Source: Candidatus Krumholzibacteriota bacterium
GTDB lineage: Bacteria > Krumholzibacteriota > Krumholzibacteriia > Krumholzibacteriales > Krumholzibacteriaceae
Direction of reading: 5' to 3'
Length of the DNA stretch: 8,696 bases
NCBI GenBank assembly: GCA_030630165.1
Contig: DAOVNN010000110.1
Span: forward strand, 1-8,696
The translations under genes and the position numbers were made by a program. The notes below the pieces were generated by a model. The model was not told the DNA's origin. It saw nothing but the letters and a program-made list of their open reading frames with translations, and did no database searches. Shown in pieces: positions 1-6,222 of this stretch (position 1 is its first letter; each line of letters starts with the position of its first letter).

Positions 1-472
1 GCTCGCTACAACTTGCAATCGCCTCACGGTTTGCGCCTGCGGCAAACCTCTTTTCCTTGAAACGCTTCCCAACGAATTCGGCATCGGTTTCAGCCAGTTT
101 CTTCGAAGGGTGCATCAGGGCTGAAGCAACAATCAAGCCAGTAACAGGATCCGCGGCGTATATCGCCCTGTCCATCTCATTGTCCCGCCCGGCCTTGTCA
201 CAATGGGCGAGAATGGCGTGACGGACCTCCTCCGGAAGGTCAACGCCCTCGATCAGATCCATTGTCACGCATCCGTGATTGTCAGGATCCTCGAAAGTGC
301 GCTCATAGTCGAGGTCGTGCAGGAGGCCGGCCATCCCCCAGACTTCGGGATCGCCACCATAACGCGGTGCCAGGACTCGCATTATGGCTTCTACGGCGAG
401 CACGTGCTTGACGAGGTTCTTCTTTGTGAGGTGCGAGTTCACCATCTCCAGCGCATCTGCACGTGTGATCAA
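1..472 (-). CDS. HD-superfamily predicted hydrolase (COG2316-like), C-terminus cut by window edge
   Basis: This is the first 157 residues of an HD-domain phosphohydrolase; the 3' end lies outside the window. The metal-ligand pattern is visible: H23, the H52-D53 pair in 'LLHDLDYER', H90 in 'ILAHCDKAG' and D108 in 'YAADPVTGL'. The stretch 'FKEKRFAAGANREAI' is typical of the small stand-alone HD proteins of about 180-190 residues grouped as COG2316, so only about 30 residues should be missing. HD proteins hydrolyse phosphate esters, often of nucleotides, with bound divalent metals; the substrate of this subgroup is not known to me. The start is a TTG at 472, chosen because an AAAGGAG ribosome site lies 5 nt upstream; the next in-frame ATG is codon 10 and has no such site. 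The gene follows recG after 31 nt and is probably co-transcribed with it. No signal peptide or membrane segment is seen. Confidence 0.85.
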   Translation of the reverse strand, partial: MITRADALEMVNSHLTKKNLVKHVLAVEAIMRVLAPRYGGDPEVWGMAGLLHDLDYERTFEDPDNHGCVTMDLIEGVDLPEEVRHAILAHCDKAGRDNEMDRAIYAADPVTGLIVASALMHPSKKLAETDAEFVGKRFKEKRFAAGANREAIASCSE

Positions 473-477
473 ACCGT

Positions 478-484
478 CTCCTTT
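478..484 (-). promoter_or_regulatory. Ribosome binding site fixing the TTG start of the HD gene
   Basis: Minus-strand AAAGGAG, 5 nt before the TTG at 472. It is a near-perfect Shine-Dalgarno sequence and is the main reason for preferring the TTG over the ATG nine codons downstream. Confidence 0.7.
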
Positions 485-503
485 CCCAATGGCAGCCCCT
501 CCG

Positions 504-2603
504 TCAGCCGATATCGGCCAGTTCCATCCTGCCTCTATAATACTGCCGGAAATAATCCGCTACAACCATGTTTTCCGGCAATTCCAGTCCCGGGTCCTCC
601 GAGAGCAGGTTGCCGCTCTCTTCCCATGAGGCCTGGACGAGATCGTTGTCGCTCAGGGGATTTATCAGCCTGAACGAAGGATAGCCGGACTGCCTGGTTC
701 CCCAGACTTCTCCAGGTCCGCGGATCTCGAGGTCGATCTCCGCCACACGGAATCCGTCCGTCGTCTCCGCGAACATCTCGAGACGCCTGCGCCCTTTTCC
801 GTGGGCCTCTTCATCGATCAGAAGGTAGCAGACCCCGCCCGATCCGCTCCTTCCGATCCTGCCCCGCAGCTGGTGCAGCTGTGCGAGGCCGAACCGTTCG
901 GGATGATTGATCAGCAGCATCGAAGCGTTCGGAATGTCTACACCGACCTCGATCACCGTCGTCGTGACCAGTCCGAGGATCTCACCACTGCGGAACATCG
1001 ATATAGCGCGCATTTTCTCATCGAAACTCATCCTGCCGTGCAGCAGGCCGATCGGAAAGCCTGAGAACTCGTCGGCGGAAAGACGTTCGAACTCCTCGGT
1101 CGCGGCCTTGAGCTCCAGGCTCTCGCTCTCCTCGACGAGGGGATATAAAATAAACACCTGCCTCCCCTCCCTCATCTCCGCTCGTACCGATTCGTAGACC
1201 TCTTCGGTCCTCGCGGGCGGTACCAGTTCGGTCCTCACGTCACGGTCCCCGAAAGGAAGCTCGTCGATGATAGAAAGATCGAGGTCGCCGTAGACAGTCT
1301 GAGCGAGACTCCTCGGTATCGGGGTGGCTGTCATAACGAGAAAATGGGGGAGGATGTCACCCGAGCCGAGGGTCGCCCTCTGACGCACACCGAACCGGTG
1401 CTGCTCGTCTATGACGGCCAGACCGAGCTGCCTGAACGATATCGATTCCTGTATCAGGGCGTGCGTACCGATGACGAGATCGATCTCTCCCGACGCGAGG
1501 CGTTTCTGGACATCCCTTTTCTCCGCCAGTTTCATCGAACCGAGGAGCAGGGCGTGCGTGACTTCCATTCCTTCCAGATACCTTTCTATATTCATCGCGT
1601 GCTGCTGGGCGAGGATCTCGGTGGTCGCCGTATCATCCAAATAATGCCCCGCTCCTACTGCGAGAAGCATCGAAGCGAGTCCTACGACCGTCTTGCCCGA
1701 GCCTACATCTCCCTGGAGAAGCCTCGAGAGCCCCTTTTCACCCTCGACGTCGGCCCGTATCTCCTTTAGAACCCTTTTCTGCGCCCCCGTAAGGGAGAAA
1801 GGAAGGTTCTCGAGAAAATGCCTCGCGAGGAGGTGAGGAGGCGCGATCTCCGGCCGGCTCTTCCCCTCACGAACGAGGATCCTTCTCTCCCTGATCAGGA
1901 GGTGCAGGAAGAAGACTTCCTCGAACTTCAACCGTCTCTCCGCCTCGTTGTGGCTCGCTTCGTTGTCGGGGTAGTGGATCTGCCCGAGCGCTTCTTCCCT
2001 GCCGGTCAGTCCCATCCCCGAAACGATACGCGCGGGGAGGTTCTCGGGTATCATCCCGGCGGCACGGTCGAGAGCCGCCTTTACTATCCTGCGCATCATC
2101 CTCTGAGATATCCCCGCGGTAAGCGGATATACCGGCACGATCCTGCCGGCGTTGAGAAGCTGTTCGTCCTCACTCTCGCCGGTGATCTCCCACTCGGCGC
2201 CGGCCATCTGCTTCTTGTCCTTGTACAATCTGACCTGGCCGCTCGCGACGACCGTCGAACCCTTGCGAAAATATTTCTCGAGATAAGCCTGATTGAAAAA
2301 GACCATCTGAAGCGCGCCGGTTCCGTCATCGATGGCAACGGTAAACATACTTCTGCGCCGACCGAGCCTTCGTGAATGGGCGGCGAGGATCTCGCCGCTG
2401 ACGGTCACAGTATCCCCCGGGGAGACCGATCCGATCGATACGAGGCTGCTCCGGTCGTAATGTCCCCTCGGATAATGCCTTATCAGGTCGTCGACTGTCT
2501 CGATGCCCAGCCGGGACAGGAGCTTCTGCCGTTTGGGGCCGACGCCCTTGATGTACTGGCTGCTCATCCCGAGAATAGTGTCTTCTGTCTTTTCAATATC
2601 CAT
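504..2603 (-). CDS. recG: ATP-dependent DNA helicase RecG
   Basis: RecG is a monomeric superfamily 2 translocase that remodels stalled replication forks and branches migrating Holliday junctions. From the ATG at 2603 the protein has 699 residues, close to the E. coli length of 693. Visible in order: an N-terminal helix-hairpin-helix-like 'IKGVGPKR'; an OB-fold wedge at about 63-139 ('GDTVTVSGEI', 'IDDGTGAL'); a Q-type motif 'FSLTGAQ' at 269; Walker A GDVGSGKT at 298-305; the RecG-type motif II DEQHRFG at 399-405; motif III MTATPIPR at 424-431; 'LLHGRMS' near 521; motifs V and VI at about 547-587 ('IEVGVDIPNA', 'HQLRGRIGRSG'); and the C-terminal TRG region. Motif Ia is unusual (see findings). 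An in-frame GTG at 2645 would add 14 residues, but it lacks a ribosome site and sits upstream of where the likely TATAAT would start transcription. The ATG at 2603 also lacks a clear ribosome site, so the start is uncertain. The gene is divergent from rpmB and probably leads a recG-HD transcript. Confidence 0.96.
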   Translation of the reverse strand: MDIEKTEDTILGMSSQYIKGVGPKRQKLLSRLGIETVDDLIRHYPRGHYDRSSLVSIGSVSPGDTVTVSGEILAAHSRRLGRRRSMFTVAIDDGTGALQMVFFNQAYLEKYFRKGSTVVASGQVRLYKDKKQMAGAEWEITGESEDEQLLNAGRIVPVYPLTAGISQRMMRRIVKAALDRAAGMIPENLPARIVSGMGLTGREEALGQIHYPDNEASHNEAERRLKFEEVFFLHLLIRERRILVREGKSRPEIAPPHLLARHFLENLPFSLTGAQKRVLKEIRADVEGEKGLSRLLQGDVGSGKTVVGLASMLLAVGAGHYLDDTATTEILAQQHAMNIERYLEGMEVTHALLLGSMKLAEKRDVQKRLASGEIDLVIGTHALIQESISFRQLGLAVIDEQHRFGVRQRATLGSGDILPHFLVMTATPIPRSLAQTVYGDLDLSIIDELPFGDRDVRTELVPPARTEEVYESVRAEMREGRQVFILYPLVEESESLELKAATEEFERLSADEFSGFPIGLLHGRMSFDEKMRAISMFRSGEILGLVTTTVIEVGVDIPNASMLLINHPERFGLAQLHQLRGRIGRSGSGGVCYLLIDEEAHGKGRRRLEMFAETTDGFRVAEIDLEIRGPGEVWGTRQSGYPSFRLINPLSDNDLVQASWEESGNLLSEDPGLELPENMVVADYFRQYYRGRMELADIG

Positions 2604-2610
2604 AAATCGC

Positions 2611-2639
2611 TTGCGTTCTATTGGGTTATCCTCTAGATT
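2611..2639 (+). promoter_or_regulatory. Candidate sigma70-type promoter for rpmB
   Basis: TTGCGT at 2611-2616 and TAGATT at 2634-2639 are separated by 17 bp. The -10 keeps the most conserved T, A and final T, and the -35 keeps TTG. Transcription would start near 2646, about 25 nt before the rpmB ATG. The match is partial, and it overlaps the proposed recG -10 on the other strand. Confidence 0.3.
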
Positions 2640-2642
2640 ATA
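2637..2642 (-). promoter_or_regulatory. Candidate -10 box (TATAAT) for recG
   Basis: A perfect TATAAT on the minus strand, placed so that transcription would begin near 2630, about 27 nt before the recG ATG at 2603. No good -35 hexamer is seen at 16-18 bp spacing (the 17-bp position reads CCTCCG, which is the rpmB ribosome site on the other strand), and there is no TGn extension. It may therefore be weak, activator-dependent or accidental. Confidence 0.35.
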
Positions 2643-2660
2643 CACTCGCTTACATGAAGC

Positions 2661-2667
2661 GGAGGAG
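2661..2667 (+). promoter_or_regulatory. Ribosome binding site of rpmB
   Basis: GGAGGAG lies 4 nt before the ATG at 2672 (6 nt counted from the GGAGG core). It fixes the rpmB start there and rules out the upstream in-frame ATGs at 2621 and 2654. Confidence 0.8.
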
Positions 2668-2671
2668 TATC

Positions 2672-2863
2672 ATGAGTAGAGTCTGCGCAATATGCGGAAA
2701 AAAGCCGATGACGGGACACAACGTCAGCCATGCCCATAATCTTACGAACCGCCGCTGGCTGCCGAATCTTCAGAAGATCCGTGTCGAGATTGACGGCAAA
2801 ACGAAAAAGACCTACGTATGCACACAGTGCATAAAAGGCGGAGCGGTCAAGAAGGTCATCTAG
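2672..2863 (+). CDS. rpmB: 50S ribosomal protein L28 (zinc-ribbon type)
   Basis: A 63-residue L28, a small protein of the large ribosomal subunit. The N-terminal 'CAICGKKPMTGHNVSHAHN' followed by 'TNRRWLPNLQ' is diagnostic of the family. Four cysteines in two CxxC pairs, C5/C8 and C50/C53, form the zinc site of the 'C+' version; some bacteria carry a cysteine-free version that does not depend on zinc, and the choice can matter under zinc limitation. Length is normal for the short form of L28. The start at 2672 is set by the GGAGGAG site; longer in-frame starts would add residues unlike any L28. It is the only plus-strand gene in the window, divergent from recG and convergent with the radical SAM gene. 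Proximity of rpmB to recG is seen in other bacteria. Confidence 0.97.
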   Translation: MSRVCAICGKKPMTGHNVSHAHNLTNRRWLPNLQKIRVEIDGKTKKTYVCTQCIKGGAVKKVI

Positions 2864-2906
2864 TACCTTGACGCCCTCCGACGCGGGTCTCTTTTTCATC
2901 GATATC

Positions 2907-2939
2907 AACTGGCCGGGAAATCCTCTTTCCCGGCCAGTT
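2907..2939. terminator. Perfect 14-bp hairpin between convergent rpmB and radical SAM genes
   Basis: An exact inverted repeat: left arm 2907-2920 (AACTGGCCGGGAAA), loop TCCTC at 2921-2925, right arm 2926-2939. It lies in the 182-bp convergent gap, 43 nt past the rpmB stop and 106 nt past the radical SAM stop, so it could end or protect both transcripts. Neither side has the T-run expected right after the stem of an intrinsic terminator, although the outer AACT/AGTT pairs give an A/T-rich base. It could instead act with Rho or as a stable 3' end for mRNA. The rest of the gap holds no gene I can support. Confidence 0.6.
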
Positions 2940-3045
2940 ACTGTATTCCAATGCAGTGCGGTCACGGCGGTATTATATACATCGACGGGGATTCGCTCAA
3001 CAGATTTGATGGAATAATAATCATCCTTGAATACAATTTTTTCAA

Positions 3046-4566
3046 TCACTTGAGTGCGGCGCGATACCGCCGAAGCAAGGTGTCCCTGCGACCGCTCCCG
3101 AAGACCTTCTCCCAGGGAAGGATCTCGTCGACACCCCTCTCGGCGTGGATGAGATCGGGGTCGACGCCTTCGTCTTTCAGCGCCCTCTTCCACGAGGTCC
3201 CGCCTACGGCGAATCTCACCGCCGCTCTGCCGACCGCCTCGCTGCCGAGCGCTATCCTCGCCTGATTCATCGAGGATCTCTGCCCCTTGACCGAGATTCC
3301 GACACCGGCGGCCCTGCAGGCTGTCTTCATCGAATCGATCGATGTTCCGATCTCTTTCCGCCCGGGCATCGCCATGAACTGCAGAGGAGTCCGGGGCTTC
3401 GGTACGAGGACGTTGAGATTGACAGTCACACGTGCCCCCTTAGCCGCCTCCGAAAAGGCCGAGAGGAAGTCTTCCGTCGCAGCGGAAGTGCGCTCGTCTT
3501 CACCGGGCATCCCGGCAAGCATGTAGAGATTGAATCCCGTGACTCCCTCACGGCAAAGGAGCCGGGCCGCATCGAGATAAGTCTGATCGGACGCATTCTT
3601 GCCCAGCCTCAGCCGCATGCTTTCGCTGCCAGACTCGGGCGCGAGACTGACGCTCCTGATACCGGCTTTTCCTATTGCCCCGGCCTTTTCCGCGTCTATA
3701 TCGATGGCCCGCAGCGAGCTGAGCCCGACCTTTGCGCCCCTCGCCTCTATTGCCTCCATCATTCTGGTGAACTCGGGATGTGCTGCCGCAGCGGTACTGA
3801 TCAGGCCGACTTTGACCGGATCAGGGCCGCTCCGCTCGATGGCGGAATCGATGAGAGTCTCAAACCTCTCGAGCGGCATCGTCCTGAACGGCCTGTATAT
3901 GGAAGTGGCCATGCAGAAGGCGCAGGCTCCCGGACATCCCCGCGAGATCTCGACAAGAAGCATATCGGGAAAGACCGTATCGGGAGTAAGTATGACTGAA
4001 TGCTGAAAAAGCTCCGGATCGACGGGTGACGCGGCCGCTGTACTCTCGCTCAGTCCCGGGAGTATCACCCCCTCGACTTCAGACAGGCTTTCCGCCAATG
4101 CGCTCCTGTCCGGTCCTTCGGCGGCGACGGCTTCCATTATGACCGGCAAAGCCCCTTCGCCCTCTCCGGCGGCGAGGATGTCCGCAATCGGGAACAGCGG
4201 TACGGGATTGGAGGAGACGACGGGTCCTCCCGCTATCACGAGCGGCCCGTCTGTCCTTCGCTCCCGCAGCGGTTCGATCCCGAGCGAGATAAGTATCTTC
4301 ACGAGATTGAGCAGGTCCTCCTCGTATGAAACGCTGAAGAAAACAGCGTCGGCAGATCCCTTTCCCCGGGGATCGCCGAGAAACTTCCGCTCGACCCTGA
4401 ACCTGCCGCTGCCGGCGAGAGACGAATAGACGAAGTGAAATCCGAGGTTAGACATCCCGGTCTTGTAGCTGTTCGGGTATGCCGCCAGTGCCAGAGGCGC
4501 GCCCGCCCCGGGCCCGGGATAGTTCTGCAGAAATCTTTCACCGGTGTATTTCCGGGAATCGGTCAT
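3046..4566 (-). CDS. Radical SAM protein related to the TIGR03960 (B12-binding-like) family
   Basis: A 506-residue radical SAM enzyme. The [4Fe-4S] motif CPGACAFC is at 211-218 (C211, C215, C218), in 'EISRGC...'. Residues about 25-145 form a Rossmann-like domain of the cobalamin-binding type ('YPNSYKTGMSNLG' at 30-42, 'VIAGGPVVSSNP'), but the DxHxxG cobalamin signature is not present. The barrel continues with 'LAPESGSESMRLRLGK' (308-323) and 'LYMLAGMPGED' (347-357). The C-terminus, with 'DEILPWEKV' at 480-488, resembles the 'LPWDHI' tail of TIGR03960 proteins. Those are often fused to or beside a DUF2344 (TIGR03936) partner, which is absent here. The reaction is unknown to me; RNA or cofactor modification is possible. 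It starts with an ATG sharing four bases (ATGA) with the stop of the TPR gene, implying translational coupling; its own ribosome site (GGAG only 2 nt away) is poor. It is last in the ftsA-ftsZ-TPR run. Confidence 0.9.
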   Translation of the reverse strand: MTDSRKYTGERFLQNYPGPGAGAPLALAAYPNSYKTGMSNLGFHFVYSSLAGSGRFRVERKFLGDPRGKGSADAVFFSVSYEEDLLNLVKILISLGIEPLRERRTDGPLVIAGGPVVSSNPVPLFPIADILAAGEGEGALPVIMEAVAAEGPDRSALAESLSEVEGVILPGLSESTAAASPVDPELFQHSVILTPDTVFPDMLLVEISRGCPGACAFCMATSIYRPFRTMPLERFETLIDSAIERSGPDPVKVGLISTAAAAHPEFTRMMEAIEARGAKVGLSSLRAIDIDAEKAGAIGKAGIRSVSLAPESGSESMRLRLGKNASDQTYLDAARLLCREGVTGFNLYMLAGMPGEDERTSAATEDFLSAFSEAAKGARVTVNLNVLVPKPRTPLQFMAMPGRKEIGTSIDSMKTACRAAGVGISVKGQRSSMNQARIALGSEAVGRAAVRFAVGGTSWKRALKDEGVDPDLIHAERGVDEILPWEKVFGSGRRDTLLRRYRAALK

Positions 4567-6200
4567 GACTCCAGGTCCAGCGGCCCGCGTCCGACAAGGT
4601 TGCGGGCCAGGACGTTCTCAGGCTCGATCTCGAGCAGCTTTTCGAGCAGTTTCTCCGCCTCCTCCTCACGGCCCTTCTTGCGCAGTGTCAGAGCGAGCGA
4701 GATCACCGCCTCGCTATATTCGGAGTTTATGTCGAGGCTTTTGCGGTAGAGGACCTCGGCGGCGTCAAGTTCGCCGCGGAAGTACTTGATGTCACCCATG
4801 ATCTTGAATACATCGGCAAAGTCATCGCCGTTATTTCCCAGTATTTCCTCCGCACCCTTATAATCCTCCCTGCGGACAAGCAGCACGGCGAGCTTCTCGC
4901 GCGCCCGGAGAAATGAGGGGTTGATATCGAGGGCCCGCCCGAAGAGTTCCTCGGCCTCATCGAAACGGCTCATCCTCATGTAGACCTCGCCGAGAAAATA
5001 GAGGACATCGGCACTTTCACCGCCCGCCGCGAGAACTTCCTTGAGCACGACCATGGCCTCTTCAAGGTTTCCCTCCTTGAGATAGACCAGCGCGAGGTTG
5101 ATGTTCGCGGCGCCTGGTCTTTCAATCTCGGGAATCCCTCCGGAGAGATATTCCACCGCGTCCTTCTTCTCTCCCAGTGCATAGAGCAGCAGTCCGTAAT
5201 AATATCGGGCCTTCGGGTAGCCGGGGGAAAGCTCGAGGGCCTGGTCGAGAACCGCGCGCGCCTTCTTCAGCTCACCGAGATAGAAGTAGGTGGAGCCGAG
5301 ATAGCACTGGAGATCGGCATATCCCGGTTTTTCCAGGACGGCCCGCTTGAAGTGGGGCAGTGCTTCCCTGTAGAGCTTCTCATCGAGATACGAGACTCCC
5401 AGGTAGAAGCGGGCCTCCGTATAGTGATCATTGATCCTCAACGATTCGAGAAGCTGGGCCCTGGCCTCTTCGTGGTTTCCATGCCGGAGCATGGAGAGAC
5501 CGAGTTTGAAACGAACGTCGGCGTAATCGGGATGGAGCCCTGCCGCTTCGTTGAACAGTTCGATGGCCCTCTCGTAATGGCCGGTATTGTACGACTCCAC
5601 ACCCTCCCGCATCAGGGAATCGAAATCAGTATCGGTATACATGATCTCCCTGAGTCTGGCCAGCGGGGGGATCTCTGTCGACCTTCCGGCAATATGATCG
5701 CTGAGAAACTTGCTGATGGGACCGGGATTATCTGCGCCGAGTTCGAGAGCTCGCTTGAAAACGGTGTCGGCATCTTCAGTTCTTCCCTTCTCATGCAGCA
5801 CTATCCCGAGAAAACAGACCGCTTCGAAATAACTCTCGTTGAGACCGATCGCCCTGCCGAGCATCTCCAGCGACTCGTCGAGTTCTCCGCGTTGATGATG
5901 AATCACACCCATACGGTAGTAGAGGTCGGGATAGGTCGGATTCTCTTTGACAGCGACCGAGAAATGCTCGAACGCCGTCTCGAGATCGCCCTCGTGGAAA
6001 CGGGCCGTTCCGAGGTGTACATGTGATTCGGCGGCATAGAACATACCGAGGGCATAAGTCGGATCGCCGGGGCCAAGAGACCCGATAGCCTTCTCAAGCG
6101 CCTCGACGGCCTCCTCGTACCTGCCCTCGTTAAAGAACCTGATGCCGAGCTCGTACTCGGGGTTCTTCTCCACTCCGAATATTCTTCCCCAGAACGACAA
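4563..6200 (-). CDS. Cytoplasmic tetratricopeptide repeat (TPR) protein
   Basis: A 545-residue protein made almost wholly of about 14 TPR units of about 34 residues, with the usual W/L-G-Y-A-P spacing, for example 'YYRMGVIHHQRGELDESLEML' (94 on) and 'RFYLGVSYLDEKLYREALPHF' (264 on). Units 1-4 cover about 14-157; a non-TPR insert at about 158-190 separates them from units 5-14 (191-532). No signal peptide, membrane span or catalytic domain is seen, so it should be a cytoplasmic scaffold for protein contacts; partners are unknown. The first residues, MSFWGRIFGV, are hydrophobic with one arginine and might touch the membrane. The start is a TTG at 6200, chosen because GGGAGGG lies just upstream and because any earlier in-frame start would overlap the end of ftsZ and encode an arginine-rich, non-TPR leader. 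It begins 22 nt after the ftsZ stop and overlaps the radical SAM start by 4 nt, so it is probably part of the ftsAZ transcript. A role in division is inferred from position only. Confidence 0.9.
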   Translation of the reverse strand: MSFWGRIFGVEKNPEYELGIRFFNEGRYEEAVEALEKAIGSLGPGDPTYALGMFYAAESHVHLGTARFHEGDLETAFEHFSVAVKENPTYPDLYYRMGVIHHQRGELDESLEMLGRAIGLNESYFEAVCFLGIVLHEKGRTEDADTVFKRALELGADNPGPISKFLSDHIAGRSTEIPPLARLREIMYTDTDFDSLMREGVESYNTGHYERAIELFNEAAGLHPDYADVRFKLGLSMLRHGNHEEARAQLLESLRINDHYTEARFYLGVSYLDEKLYREALPHFKRAVLEKPGYADLQCYLGSTYFYLGELKKARAVLDQALELSPGYPKARYYYGLLLYALGEKKDAVEYLSGGIPEIERPGAANINLALVYLKEGNLEEAMVVLKEVLAAGGESADVLYFLGEVYMRMSRFDEAEELFGRALDINPSFLRAREKLAVLLVRREDYKGAEEILGNNGDDFADVFKIMGDIKYFRGELDAAEVLYRKSLDINSEYSEAVISLALTLRKKGREEEAEKLLEKLLEIEPENVLARNLVGRGPLDLES

Positions 6201-6204
6201 ATCG

Positions 6205-6211
6205 CCCTCCC
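6205..6211 (-). promoter_or_regulatory. Ribosome binding site fixing the TTG start of the TPR gene
   Basis: Minus-strand GGGAGGG, with its GGAGG core 5 nt before the TTG at 6200, inside the 22-nt gap after the ftsZ stop. It decides the start for a gene whose reading frame stays open well back into ftsZ. Confidence 0.7.
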
Positions 6212-6222
6212 GCCAAAATCCT

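Noticed and set aside
203..673. A 156-codon plus-strand frame.
   Set aside because: Antisense to the HD gene and the end of recG, whose metal-binding and family motifs are clear on the minus strand.
2846..2872. Stem over the rpmB stop codon: GTCAA + GGT pairing with ACC + TTGAC, with a 3-nt bulge.
   Set aside because: Short, bulged and not followed by a T-run. The T5 at 2892-2896 has no convincing stem directly before it, and the perfect hairpin at 2907-2939 is a better transcript-end candidate.
2633..3049. A minus-strand frame that overlaps the radical SAM stop as GTGA, stays open through the 182-bp gap and reads 'IEKIVFKDDYYSIKSVERI'.
   Set aside because: It has no ribosome site, reads straight through the hairpin, then lies fully antisense to rpmB. 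A plus-strand frame is open over much of the same gap, so openness here is not informative. Only conservation in a relative would revive it.
2951..3265. A 104-codon plus-strand frame starting in the convergent gap.
   Set aside because: No ribosome site before its ATG, and two thirds of it is antisense to the radical SAM gene, with no family resemblance.
3145..3999. A 284-codon plus-strand frame.
   Set aside because: Fully antisense to the radical SAM gene, with no domain and no ribosome site; a reverse-frame shadow.
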